Assembly (NCBI GenBank): GCA_900100895.1 | Contig: FMTX01000011.1 | Coordinates: 62,001 to 126,000 of the forward strand | Source of the DNA: Lachnospiraceae bacterium YSD2013 | Lineage (GTDB): Bacteria > Bacillota > Clostridia > Lachnospirales > Lachnospiraceae | Length of the DNA stretch: 64,000 bases | Reading direction: 5' to 3' | Shown: positions 9,338 through 18,382 of the stretch, in pieces | Numbering within the stretch: the stretch's first letter is position 1 | Layout: the number at the start of each line of letters is the position of its first letter | Notes under the pieces: generated by a model | The model's database searches: none | What the model was told of the DNA's origin: nothing | Seen by the model: the letters and a program-made list of their open reading frames with translations, nothing else | Program-made: the position numbers and the translations under genes

Positions 9338-9372
9338 CCCGATGGGTTTAGACCCGTCGGGTTTTTCTTTTA
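9338..9372 (+). terminator. Rho-independent terminator after the CDF gene
   Basis: CCCGATGGGT / ACCCGTCGGG, a 10-bp stem with one G-T wobble and TTAG loop, then GTTTTTCTTTT. It rules out a translation start for the following large gene at 9321, which would lie upstream of this hairpin. Confidence 0.9.
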
Positions 9373-9473
9373 ATAATGTTTTATTTTATGTTAACTCGTG
9401 TATGATATTGTACTTATACGTATCATCCGCAACTATACACATTTTCCGATTTGGCATGAGAGGAGCGTGGAAG

Positions 9474-12400
9474 ATGTTGAATAATATGAAAAATAAAGAG
9501 GTTAATAACGAAGCTTTCAGAAGAATAAAACAGTTAAAGAGAGCATTGTCCGTTACGCTCAGCGTGGTGCAGACGGGAACAATGATTCATTCCGCCGTAC
9601 CGGTACTTGTATCAAGAGCAGATGGAGAGGCACATACCCACAGCTGGACTTATGCGGCTTCCGGTGCATCCATCACTGCGACGTGCACAGAGGGATGTGA
9701 GGGCGGATATGACACAAGCGGAATCACTGTGACGATTAACGCCTCTGATTCTACGTACACCGGTTCGGAGAAGACTGCGAATATTACGGGATATTCTGGA
9801 GAGGCGGTTGCAGAGTTGGCGGAAGTGCCTACTACAATAACATATTATGTTTCTACCGGAGCCTCAAGTACGGAAACAAGCGGTGAAGCTCTTGAAGGCG
9901 CGCCTGTCAATGCAGGAAACTATGTTGCTGAGATGACTTGGGGAGGAGAAACGGCAAAGGTTGCATTCTCAATCACCAAAGCCGATCAGGCTCAACCCGC
10001 AGCTCCGACTTCAGCCGGCGCAACTTTAAACAGCATTACGCTTGAAGCGCTTGCGGGCGGAGAATATAAGTGCGGTGAGGGTGGCTGGCAGGACAGCACT
10101 GTTTTCAGCGGTCTTACCCCTGATACCGAGTATACGTTTTATCAACGTCTTAAGGGCGATGACAATCATAATGCGTCACCTGCAAGTGAAGGTACGACAA
10201 TAAGAACCACTGCCCACACGCATTCTTTTGCCTATACTGCGGACGGCAATGCAATCACGGCTAAGTGTACGGAAGATTGTACAGTCGGAAGCTACTATAC
10301 TTCGGGAATCACAATTACTGTCGATGCAAGCAACTCGACATACAGCGGAACGCCCATAACAGCGACGGTTACCGGCTATCCCGGTACGGCCGTATCGGGT
10401 CTTGCGGCGAATCCTTCGGTAACATACTATAACGCCACTGAGGCGGGAAGTACGACTGTAGACGGCGAAGCTCTCGCCGGAGCTCCTACCGACGCAGGCA
10501 ATTATGTAGCGAAGATTACCTGGGGCGACAAAGAAGCAAGCAAAGCCTTTTCGATTACGCCTAAGGCCGCAACAATTACGGCAAAGGCCCAGACCATAGC
10601 CTATGGCACATCTATATCCACTGAATTAAGTGAAATTGAAGACAGCGGATTCATAGAAGGCGACACAGTATTTAGCGTTACACTTACTCCGAGTACCGCA
10701 GAAGTTACCACGGAAGGCACTATTACGCCCTCCGCCGCGGTTATTAAGCGAAGCGGTACGGAAGTTACGAATAACTATGCTATAACATACACTGACGGTA
10801 ACCTTACCATTACGGCTGACAGTATGACGGTTACGGCCTCGGAATACAGCGGAACTTATGACAGTGCCGCTCACGGAATTACCGTTACGGCTCCCGAAGG
10901 AGCAACCGTTAAATACGGAACGGCGGAAGATTCGTGCACATCCGAAACCAACATCACTTATACCAATGTCGGAACATATACCGTATATTACGAGGTTACG
11001 AAGGCTAACTATACGACCGTAACCGGTTCGAAGACGATAACTATTACCGCTAAGGCTCTTACAATTACGGCCAATGACCAGTCCATAACTCACGGCACTG
11101 ATATTTCGGCGCTTGTGAGCGATGTTACCGTAGAAGGTCTTGAGGGAGAAGATGCCCTCGACAGCATTACACTTATACCGAGTACTGCGGCTGTCACCAC
11201 GACAGGAACCATAACACCGAGCGCTCCTGTTATTAAGAATGGTGGAAATACCGTTACAGACAATTACAATATTACATATAATACCGGCAACCTTACCATT
11301 ACGGCTGCAAGCATGGAGGTATCTGCAACCGGCTTTAACGGAACTTATGACGGTTCTGCTCATGGAATTACCGTTACCGGCCCCGAAGGGTCTACGGTAT
11401 CTTACGGAACGGTTTCCGGAAATTATGATCTTGACGCTAGTCCCGAATATACCGACGCAGGTACGTATACGGTATATTACAAGGTCGAAAAAGAAAACTG
11501 CGACCCCGTAACAGGCTCCGCAAATGTAGTTATTGCAAAAGCAGGTATTTCGCCTTCGGTTACGCTTGAAGGCTGGACTTACGGAGAAACTGCCAATACA
11601 CCTTCGGTTACCGGCAATGAAGGAAGCGGAACGGTGAATTATGAATACTATACCGACAACGCATGTACAGAACCTGTAGACGGTGTGCCTTCGAATGCAG
11701 GAACATACTATGTCAAAGCAATCATAGGCGAGACCGCCAATTATGAAAGCGACTACGCTACGGCTGAATTTACGATTGAAAAGATGGCGGTTACCATTAC
11801 CGCAGCCAATCAGGAAAAGGTTTACGGCACAAGCATTTCTGAAGGCGTTTCATATGTAACCGATCCAGGCCTTGCGACAGGAGATACGCTTACCGCTGTT
11901 GATTTATCATCTGACACACCCGGTACCATTACGCCCTCTAACGCAGTAATTAAGAAGGGCGAAGTCGATGTTACGAACAACTATATTATCACTTACAACA
12001 ACGGCACGCTTACTTTAACACCCGTAGCCATTACCATTAAGGCAATTGATCAAACAGTAGCAAGTGGCAGTACGCTCGCTACAGGAACAGATAAGGTAAC
12101 TGTTTCCGTAGGTAGCCTTGTTGCCGGTGACAGCATTGCAGCTATTACACTTGCGCCCGCAGGAGCAATTACAGCGGAAGGTAATATCATACCTTCAGGT
12201 GCAAGAATTGAGAACGCTGCCGGTGAAAACGTTACGGCTAATTATACGATTACATACGATGAAACGGGTACCATTACCGTTACATTGGAAGCAGCAACAC
12301 TTACAACGCCGCCTACGGCCAAAGAAAATCTTAAGTACACCGGTGAAGCTCAAGTACTTATTAATCCGGGTGAAGCATCAGGCGGTACATTAAAGTATGG

Positions 12401-15371
12401 CTTAACCGAAGCGGGAACTTATGGAGAAATATCAACCATAACCGGTACGGATGCCGGCACATACACCGTATGGTACAAGGTTGAAGGCGATGCAAATCAC
12501 AGCGATATTGCCGCGACTTCTTTGACCGTTACCATAGGTAAGATGGATGCACCGGCTGACATAGACGATACAAATAAGCCTACTGCCAAGACAGGCCTTG
12601 AATATACAGCCTCGGCTCAGGCTCTGTTAAATGCGCCCGCAACGTCCCTTGAAGGCTACACTGTTAAGTATCTTCTTGAAGGCGAAAGCGAATACAGCAC
12701 CACCATTCCTACAGGAACGGAAGTGGGCAGCTATACAATATCCGTTAAGTATTTCGGTGATGCAAACCACGCAGATTTCGAACTTACAGGTGGACTTACG
12801 GCAGCCATCGGAACAAGAGATTTGACCGGTGACGTGACAATTGAACTTGATGAAAACACATTTGCATTCGGAAGCACACCGATATCGCCTACCGCTACGG
12901 TAAGAATCACCAGTGCCGGCAGATTGCTGAGTGCAAGTACCGATTATGACATTAGGTATGAAGGCGTTTCGCCCACTACATATGTGCGCAGTAGTGTAGC
13001 GCCCACTACTCCCGGCACATACAATATTGTGGCTGTATTTAAGGGTAATTATACGGGTGAAGCATCTGAAGGTTACGAGATAACCATGCAGAGTTCAGCT
13101 CCCGTAGCGCAAAATAGGACAATTACCTATGACGGAAGCACATATAACTGCAATCAGTTATTTGAATTCATTTATGCTGCGGATGTGGTAGGCAGAACTT
13201 TCTCGATTGTTACTGATGGAAGTACAGGCGCCGGAACCATAGAAGGCAGTACTCTTACCATAACCAAAGCAGGAACTATAAAAGTTCAGGTAGTTACTGC
13301 AGCAACCGAGACTGTGGCAAGCAGTACGGTAATATCTACACTTACCGTAAATAAGGGCACTGCTACGGGAACGATAACCGTTGCCGACGTTTCATATGGC
13401 AATCCTGTGGCAGACCCCACTACTACGGCGGACCCTGTTGCCGCAGGTGTGACAACTATAGAATACAGAACAGGAAGCGGCAGCTGGTCCACCACTAAGC
13501 CAATTGCGGCAGGAAGCTATCAGGCCAGAGCAACAATAGGCGGAGGCGACCTCTACGAAGCAACAATTGTAACCACAACATTCAAGATTGATAAGGCAAC
13601 GCTGACCGTTTCTGCAGACAATAAGTCCAAAGCACGCGACGAAGCAGATCCCGCGCTTACATATTCTGCGGTAAGCGGTCTGGCAAGCGGCGATACTCTT
13701 TCGGCTGTATTGACAGGTTCCTTGACCAGAGAAGCGGGAGAGGATGTGGGCACTTATGCTATTACGCAGGGTACCCTTGCAATTCAGGGAAGCAATTATG
13801 AGCTGACATTTACGCCCGGTACTTTCACCATTACAAAGGCAACTCATGCCGATATAACCGTACCGGCCGCTAACGCTGTATCGGTTCCGACGATTGCGTC
13901 CGAGAACCTTACGGTTGATGTTAAGAACTTTATTTCGCCGGCACCTTCGGCGGGAACGACTTATGCGCTCGCAAGTGCAAGCGGCATTGTAAAGACCACC
14001 TCGCCGGCTCCTTCGGTTAATGGTTCCACGGTCATTTTCGCGGTTTCCGCAAGCGAAGACAATGCGGACGGTTCCATTGTCGTTAATGTAAGCGATCCGA
14101 ACTATGACACTTATTCGGTAACGGTACCCATTAAGTCATCGGATAGTATTAAATACAAGGCTGAGACAGAGCTTACGGGCTCTGCGGCAGGTAATACGGT
14201 AAGCTCCGTATTCTCCGGCAACCTCGATGATTGCGCGCAGGCACTCAGCAACAGCTCGACTGCGGTAATACTGAAGCTTGATGTTACAAAGAAGAGCGCA
14301 AGCGATGTTTCAGCTGCTGACGTGACAGGTATACTTTCCGATGCATCAGGGTATTTCGTAGGATATACAACAGATGAACTGACTGGGGCTTATCTTGAAA
14401 TCGATGTAACCCAATTTACGGATTCGAGCCTTGGCGCAATCGATACAAGTACGGGTGGCGAGGGTGTCCACATGACACAGAGCGTTCTTGAGATTGCTTT
14501 GGTAGTGGGCACAGATGTTACCAATAAGAATCCTGTTGTCGTAAGAGTTCATGACGGCACAAGAAAGGTATTCGCTTCTTTGACAAGCAGGCCTTCAGGC
14601 TCATACAGCGACGGAACAGTCTACGTGGATAAGACGCAGGGAATTATATATTTATACACGCAGAGGTTTTCTTTGTACTCGTTTGTATATGCAAGTACGA
14701 CACCTTGCACGGTAACATTCGATCCCGCAGGCGGAAGCTCTGTAGGAAGCTATGCGGTTAAGAGCGGAAGCAAGATAACGAAGCCTTCCGACCCGTCCAG
14801 AAGCGGTTACAGTTTCGGCGGCTGGTACAATGGCGACACAGTTTACGATTTTGACAGTAATGTTACGGGAAATATAACGCTCACAGCTCACTGGAATGCC
14901 GCATCATCGGGCAACCAAAGCTCCGGAAAGAAGTTTTCATACGGTGTAAGCAGTGTGGATAATTCCAACGCCACTGCTGCCGCCATGCAAGCATCCAAGC
15001 CTGCAGCCTCCGGTAAAAAGAAAGCGATTATAACCGTTGTGCCCATCGAAAAAGGAACCGAAAAAGAAACCCAAAAGGCCGAATCTCTCATAACTCCGGG
15101 ACCCGGTACCGGCGCATACGGAGAGCCGAAAGATAAGAGCAAGAAAGATGAGAAAGATGAGAAAGAAGTCCTTAAGGAAGAAAAGCTTTTTGACGGAAGC
15201 TATGAAATCAACACCGAATCGCTAAGCAGCGACAAGAGCATTGTACTGTGGCTGGCAGTCGGAATTGCGATCGGTATTGTAGCAATGGGAATCATTATGA
15301 TGATAGTTTTGAAGCAACTGATTTTCAAGGAAGATTCCGATCAAAGCGAAGCTTTACAGACAATAAGATAA
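9474..15371 (+). CDS. Very large MBG-repeat surface protein with C-terminal membrane anchor
   Basis: A 1965-residue secreted or surface protein. The ATG at 9474 is chosen because GAGAGGAG lies just upstream and earlier in-frame starts fall in or near a terminator. After a basic N-terminus there is a hydrophobic region (about 22-45) that may be an atypical signal peptide. Two long direct repeats opening with HTHS (about residues 55-165 and 245-360) are followed by many MBG/YDG-type modules marked by recurrent ITPS, NYxITY and GNLTITA motifs. Near residue 1740 an InlB-like repeat occurs (CTVTFDPAGG to TLTAHWNA). A charged Lys/Glu segment, then one transmembrane helix (about 1923-1951) and a short cytoplasmic tail end the protein. 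No LPXTG is visible, so anchoring is by membrane span. Likely role: adhesion or cell-surface stalk (inference). Confidence 0.85.
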   Translation: MLNNMKNKEVNNEAFRRIKQLKRALSVTLSVVQTGTMIHSAVPVLVSRADGEAHTHSWTYAASGASITATCTEGCEGGYDTSGITVTINASDSTYTGSEKTANITGYSGEAVAELAEVPTTITYYVSTGASSTETSGEALEGAPVNAGNYVAEMTWGGETAKVAFSITKADQAQPAAPTSAGATLNSITLEALAGGEYKCGEGGWQDSTVFSGLTPDTEYTFYQRLKGDDNHNASPASEGTTIRTTAHTHSFAYTADGNAITAKCTEDCTVGSYYTSGITITVDASNSTYSGTPITATVTGYPGTAVSGLAANPSVTYYNATEAGSTTVDGEALAGAPTDAGNYVAKITWGDKEASKAFSITPKAATITAKAQTIAYGTSISTELSEIEDSGFIEGDTVFSVTLTPSTAEVTTEGTITPSAAVIKRSGTEVTNNYAITYTDGNLTITADSMTVTASEYSGTYDSAAHGITVTAPEGATVKYGTAEDSCTSETNITYTNVGTYTVYYEVTKANYTTVTGSKTITITAKALTITANDQSITHGTDISALVSDVTVEGLEGEDALDSITLIPSTAAVTTTGTITPSAPVIKNGGNTVTDNYNITYNTGNLTITAASMEVSATGFNGTYDGSAHGITVTGPEGSTVSYGTVSGNYDLDASPEYTDAGTYTVYYKVEKENCDPVTGSANVVIAKAGISPSVTLEGWTYGETANTPSVTGNEGSGTVNYEYYTDNACTEPVDGVPSNAGTYYVKAIIGETANYESDYATAEFTIEKMAVTITAANQEKVYGTSISEGVSYVTDPGLATGDTLTAVDLSSDTPGTITPSNAVIKKGEVDVTNNYIITYNNGTLTLTPVAITIKAIDQTVASGSTLATGTDKVTVSVGSLVAGDSIAAITLAPAGAITAEGNIIPSGARIENAAGENVTANYTITYDETGTITVTLEAATLTTPPTAKENLKYTGEAQVLINPGEASGGTLKYGLTEAGTYGEISTITGTDAGTYTVWYKVEGDANHSDIAATSLTVTIGKMDAPADIDDTNKPTAKTGLEYTASAQALLNAPATSLEGYTVKYLLEGESEYSTTIPTGTEVGSYTISVKYFGDANHADFELTGGLTAAIGTRDLTGDVTIELDENTFAFGSTPISPTATVRITSAGRLLSASTDYDIRYEGVSPTTYVRSSVAPTTPGTYNIVAVFKGNYTGEASEGYEITMQSSAPVAQNRTITYDGSTYNCNQLFEFIYAADVVGRTFSIVTDGSTGAGTIEGSTLTITKAGTIKVQVVTAATETVASSTVISTLTVNKGTATGTITVADVSYGNPVADPTTTADPVAAGVTTIEYRTGSGSWSTTKPIAAGSYQARATIGGGDLYEATIVTTTFKIDKATLTVSADNKSKARDEADPALTYSAVSGLASGDTLSAVLTGSLTREAGEDVGTYAITQGTLAIQGSNYELTFTPGTFTITKATHADITVPAANAVSVPTIASENLTVDVKNFISPAPSAGTTYALASASGIVKTTSPAPSVNGSTVIFAVSASEDNADGSIVVNVSDPNYDTYSVTVPIKSSDSIKYKAETELTGSAAGNTVSSVFSGNLDDCAQALSNSSTAVILKLDVTKKSASDVSAADVTGILSDASGYFVGYTTDELTGAYLEIDVTQFTDSSLGAIDTSTGGEGVHMTQSVLEIALVVGTDVTNKNPVVVRVHDGTRKVFASLTSRPSGSYSDGTVYVDKTQGIIYLYTQRFSLYSFVYASTTPCTVTFDPAGGSSVGSYAVKSGSKITKPSDPSRSGYSFGGWYNGDTVYDFDSNVTGNITLTAHWNAASSGNQSSGKKFSYGVSSVDNSNATAAAMQASKPAASGKKKAIITVVPIEKGTEKETQKAESLITPGPGTGAYGEPKDKSKKDEKDEKEVLKEEKLFDGSYEINTESLSSDKSIVLWLAVGIAIGIVAMGIIMMIVLKQLIFKEDSDQSEALQTIR

Positions 15372-15376
15372 ATAAG

Positions 15377-15403
15377 AAGGCCTCACCTAAGCGGTGAGGC
15401 CTT
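15377..15403. terminator. Bidirectional terminator between the surface protein gene and hsp20
   Basis: AAGGCCTCACC / GGTGAGGCCTT, a perfect 11-bp stem with TAAGC loop, flanked by T-rich sequence on the plus strand (TTCTGATTT) and by TTCTTATTT on the minus strand. It sits between two convergent genes. Confidence 0.88.
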
Positions 15404-15420
15404 TCTGATTTGAAGGGAAA

Positions 15421-15840
15421 TTATTCAATTGCGATGTATTTAGACTCGGGAATCTTAGGCTGAGCTTCTTTCTTGGGAACGAAGATGTTAAGTAAGCCAT
15501 CTTCGAACTTAGCCTTAATGTCTTCCTGGGTAACTTCCTCGCCTACATAGAAGCTTCTTGAGCTTGTGCCGATGAAACGCTCGCGGCGGATGTAGTGGCC
15601 GTTCTTTTCTTCATCGTTGTTTTTCTTGGCAGTAGCGGAGACTGTTAAGTAGCCTTCCTTTAACTCAAGCTGTAAGTCTTCCTTCTTATAACCGGGAAGC
15701 TCGATATCGAGTGAAAATCCGTTTTCAAGTTCCTTAACATCTGTCTTCATCATCTGAGGAGCGGTGACATTAGCTCTTCTTGAAACAACAGGTCTTGCAA
15801 AATCATCAAAAAATTCATCAAATAATCCGGGCATTAACAT
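15421..15840 (-). CDS. hsp20: Small heat shock protein, Hsp20/alpha-crystallin family
   Basis: A 139-residue chaperone that holds unfolding proteins in soluble form. It has the alpha-crystallin core (about 35-135) with the LELKEGYLTVSA strand pair, the GSSRSFYVGEEV loop region and a C-terminal PKIPESK segment resembling the I-x-I/V anchor. TAAGGAGGTAAC precedes the ATG. The promoter overlaps a perfect CIRCE element, so HrcA should repress it and heat should release it. hrcA itself is not in this window. Confidence 0.93.
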   Translation of the reverse strand: MLMPGLFDEFFDDFARPVVSRRANVTAPQMMKTDVKELENGFSLDIELPGYKKEDLQLELKEGYLTVSATAKKNNDEEKNGHYIRRERFIGTSSRSFYVGEEVTQEDIKAKFEDGLLNIFVPKKEAQPKIPESKYIAIE

Positions 15841-15918
15841 AATAGTTACCTCCTTAATATGATAGCGGTCATAGCCGTAATTTTTTATTTTCCAAGGGTT
15901 TGTCCCTTTGATGATTAC

Positions 15919-15947
15919 GTTATAACTCGATTGTTAGCACTCGTCAA
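15919..15947 (-). promoter_or_regulatory. Sigma-A promoter of hsp20
   Basis: On the minus strand TTGACG (15947-15942), 17-base spacer, TATAAC (15924-15919). The -35 box lies inside the CIRCE spacer. Confidence 0.8.
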
Positions 15948-15960
15948 GAGAGAGTGCTAA
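15934..15960. promoter_or_regulatory. CIRCE operator (HrcA binding site)
   Basis: TTAGCACTC-N9-GAGTGCTAA is an exact match to the CIRCE consensus. It covers the -35 region of hsp20, which fits repression by blocking RNA polymerase. It may also affect the divergent radical SAM gene that starts 58 bases away. Confidence 0.95.
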
Positions 15961-16017
15961 CAATTTATAAATTGTTTACAGATTTAATTTTGGCGTAAGA
16001 AATGGTACCATGTACGT

Positions 16018-16923
16018 ATGGAAAAAATACCCTATTATTCACTCAACAACTATTTGAAAGAACGCTTCGGCTGCAAGGTTTTAAAGGTTTCGCTCGATGC
16101 CGGCTGCACCTGTCCGAATCGAGACGGAACGCTTGATACCCGTGGCTGCATATTCTGCTCGGTGGGAGGATCGGGGGATTTCGCGGGCGATAGGGCACTT
16201 TCGGTCAAAGAACAACTTACACAAGGCAAAGAGTTTATTAAGGCCAAGAATCCCAAGCACGAAGATGTTAAATATATCGCTTATTTTCAGGCGTTTACTA
16301 ATACATTCGGTGAGTTATGTAAACTAAAAGAAAAGTGGATGGAAGCCATAGAAGATCACGAGGTATGTTGCATATCCATCGCAACCCGCCCCGACTGCCT
16401 GGAAGATGAGAAGATAGCAGTCCTCGCAGAGCTTAACAAGATTAAGCCTGTATGGGTGGAATTGGGGCTCCAGACAGTCAAAGAAGAAAGCATAGAGTAT
16501 ATCAGGCGCGGATATCCGACGGAAGTGTATGACGACGTTGTTAAAAGGCTTACAGCGGTCGGAATAGAAACGATAACACATGTTATTATTGGCCTGCCGG
16601 GGGAATCGAGAGAAGAAATGCTTAAAACGGTGGAGCATGTGGCGCATTCGGGTTCCAAAGGAATAAAGCTTCAGTTATTACATGTACTTAAGAACACAGA
16701 CATGTGCAAGGATTACGAAGCCGGCAGGTTCGAGACGCTTTCTTTGGACGAGTATATAGATATAGTATGTGAAGCGATAAAGCTGCTTCCTAAGGATATG
16801 GTAATACACAGAATTACGGGAGACGGAGACAAGAAGATATTGGTGGCGCCGCTATGGAGCGCCGACAAGAAACGGGTTTTAAATGCATTCAAAGAGCGAA
16901 TTGAACCGCGGGGCAGGGTTTGA
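16018..16923 (+). CDS. Radical SAM protein, YhcC-like (TIGR01212 type)
   Basis: A 301-residue radical SAM protein whose opening (SLNNYLKERFGCKVLKVSLD, then AGCTCPNRDGT and GGCIFC-like RGCIFC) matches the YhcC/TIGR01212 family. Candidate cluster ligands are C32, C44 and C47. ELGLQT and the segment GLPGESREEML lie where the barrel strands of this family are expected. The substrate is unknown for the family as far as I know. The ATG at 16018 has no clear ribosome site. A TGG-TACCAT box ending seven bases upstream raises the possibility of a very short or absent leader, but no good -35 is visible. Confidence 0.82.
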   Translation: MEKIPYYSLNNYLKERFGCKVLKVSLDAGCTCPNRDGTLDTRGCIFCSVGGSGDFAGDRALSVKEQLTQGKEFIKAKNPKHEDVKYIAYFQAFTNTFGELCKLKEKWMEAIEDHEVCCISIATRPDCLEDEKIAVLAELNKIKPVWVELGLQTVKEESIEYIRRGYPTEVYDDVVKRLTAVGIETITHVIIGLPGESREEMLKTVEHVAHSGSKGIKLQLLHVLKNTDMCKDYEAGRFETLSLDEYIDIVCEAIKLLPKDMVIHRITGDGDKKILVAPLWSADKKRVLNAFKERIEPRGRV

Positions 16924-16962
16924 TGGGTAAATTGAAAGCTGTATTTTGCGAATCTTTTTCTT

Positions 16963-16989
16963 TTGACTTACGCAGATGTATGGTAGAAT
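16963..16989 (+). promoter_or_regulatory. Predicted promoter of the radical SAM/Cys-tail pair
   Basis: TTGACT (16963-16968), short 15-base spacer, TAGAAT (16984-16989) preceded by TGG, an extended -10. AAAGGAG and the ATG at 17024 follow. Confidence 0.55.
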
Positions 16990-17023
16990 TTATTACAAAT
17001 AAAAAAGGAGTGTGTGAGGGATA

Positions 17024-18382
17024 ATGACTGTTAAAAAGTACATGCAAGAAAACTTCACAGAGGTGGTGCATACAACTCTTAACCCCGAGGGACCGGGCGT
17101 TGTGCGCATACATCTTATTCCGCCTAAGTTTGAGAACGGGAAGGCAGCGCCCAGCGTTGCGATTATTAACGGCCAGGATATCATTCCGGTGAATGTGTCC
17201 TGGAGCATTCTGCTTGCGGAATTTATTAAGGAAGTTAACAAATATCACGGCCGCGAGGTCAGTGACGAGGATGTTCAGAGTATTCTTAACAATACCTGTA
17301 AGGCTGTTAAGAAGGTGTTCCCGCTTGTATCTAAGCGTCGCTTTAAGGACGATATCGATAAGATGATGACTACTTTCAAGCAGGTAGCTTACGGCGAGGA
17401 AGTGACCGAGGAAATCGGTTACATGAACATCGGTGAGTACGCTGAATTCATGAAGGCGCCTCATCGTATGGATATTATGGTCAGCGCTATGGAGAAGTGC
17501 GGCAAATGGAACTGCAACCAGTGCTGCGTGCATTGCTATGCTGCGGGACAGAAGCAGGCCGAGGAAGCCGAACTTGATACGGCGACCTGGCTTAAGATTC
17601 TTGACAAGCTTCGCAAGATCGGCGTAACACAGGTTACTTTTACCGGTGGCGAGCCTACCATGCGTGATGATTTATTTGAGCTTATTTCCCATGCAAAATG
17701 GTTTGTTTCAAGACTTAACACCAACGGTATTAAGTTAACACGCGAATACTGCGAGAAGCTTCGCGAGAGCGAGCTCGACAGTTTACAGATTACTTTCTAC
17801 TCAAGCGACGAAGCCATTCACAACAAGCTTGTAGGCGCGCCCAGATACGCCGATACTGTTGCGGGCATTAAGAATTCGCTTGAAGCAGGCCTTAATTTAA
17901 GCATCAATACGCCTCTTTGCACACTTAACAAGGATTACGTTAAGACCCTTGAGTTCCTGCACGGATTGGGCGTTTCATACGTTACATGCTCGGGACTTAT
18001 TACCACAGGTAACGCACTTACCGACGAGTCCGAGTCTTTACAGCTTTCGGAAAAAGAAATCAAGCAGATTCTTGCCGACGCAAGCGACTACGCTTACGCA
18101 CACGGCATGGAGATCAGCTTTACCTCTCCCGGCTGGATTGAAGAAGAGTTCTTTGCTGAGCACGCGCTTTCTACACCTAACTGCGGTGCCTGCTTAAGTA
18201 ACATGGCCATCACTCCCGGCGGCAACGTTGTGCCTTGCCAGAGCTGGCTTTCCACCGATGTGCTCGGTAATTTCTTAAATGATAAATGGGAAGACATCTG
18301 GAACAGCGAGACCTGTAAGAAGCGTCGCGATTACTCGGGTCTTATGCTCGGCAGATGCCCCTTAAGGAGGGAAAAGAAATGA
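17024..18382 (+). CDS. Radical SAM enzyme with N-terminal extension and SPASM-like C-terminus
   Basis: A 452-residue enzyme. Residues 1-155 are an extension of unknown fold; the part from 48 to 100 could be a PqqD/RRE-like peptide-recognition domain (inference). The radical SAM core has C164-x3-C168-x2-C171 (CNQCCVHCY) for the 4Fe-4S cluster and TFTGGEP (205-211) for SAM. A C-terminal SPASM-like region has C387, C390, C405, C431 and C445 around ITPGGNVVPCQSW and GNFLNDKWEDIWNS, the pattern of peptide-modifying and heme/PQQ maturases. The last codons overlap the start of the next gene by ATGA, and the shared ribosome site lies inside this gene. The neighbour's Cys-rich tail is the obvious candidate substrate (inference). 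Confidence 0.85.
   Translation: MTVKKYMQENFTEVVHTTLNPEGPGVVRIHLIPPKFENGKAAPSVAIINGQDIIPVNVSWSILLAEFIKEVNKYHGREVSDEDVQSILNNTCKAVKKVFPLVSKRRFKDDIDKMMTTFKQVAYGEEVTEEIGYMNIGEYAEFMKAPHRMDIMVSAMEKCGKWNCNQCCVHCYAAGQKQAEEAELDTATWLKILDKLRKIGVTQVTFTGGEPTMRDDLFELISHAKWFVSRLNTNGIKLTREYCEKLRESELDSLQITFYSSDEAIHNKLVGAPRYADTVAGIKNSLEAGLNLSINTPLCTLNKDYVKTLEFLHGLGVSYVTCSGLITTGNALTDESESLQLSEKEIKQILADASDYAYAHGMEISFTSPGWIEEEFFAEHALSTPNCGACLSNMAITPGGNVVPCQSWLSTDVLGNFLNDKWEDIWNSETCKKRRDYSGLMLGRCPLRREKK

Noticed and set aside
9321-9473. Earlier start of the large surface protein at 9321
   Set aside because: It would begin upstream of the terminator of the previous gene, lacks a ribosome site and encodes a non-signal-like extension; 9474 has a good ribosome site.
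10626-11363. 245-residue minus-strand open frame inside the surface protein gene
   Set aside because: It lies opposite repeated coding sequence, has a Ser/Arg/Gly-biased mirror composition and no own ribosome site or promoter.
16001-16018. Leaderless transcript for the YhcC-like gene
   Set aside because: A TGG-TACCAT box is suitably placed but no acceptable -35 is found, so it is not listed as a promoter.
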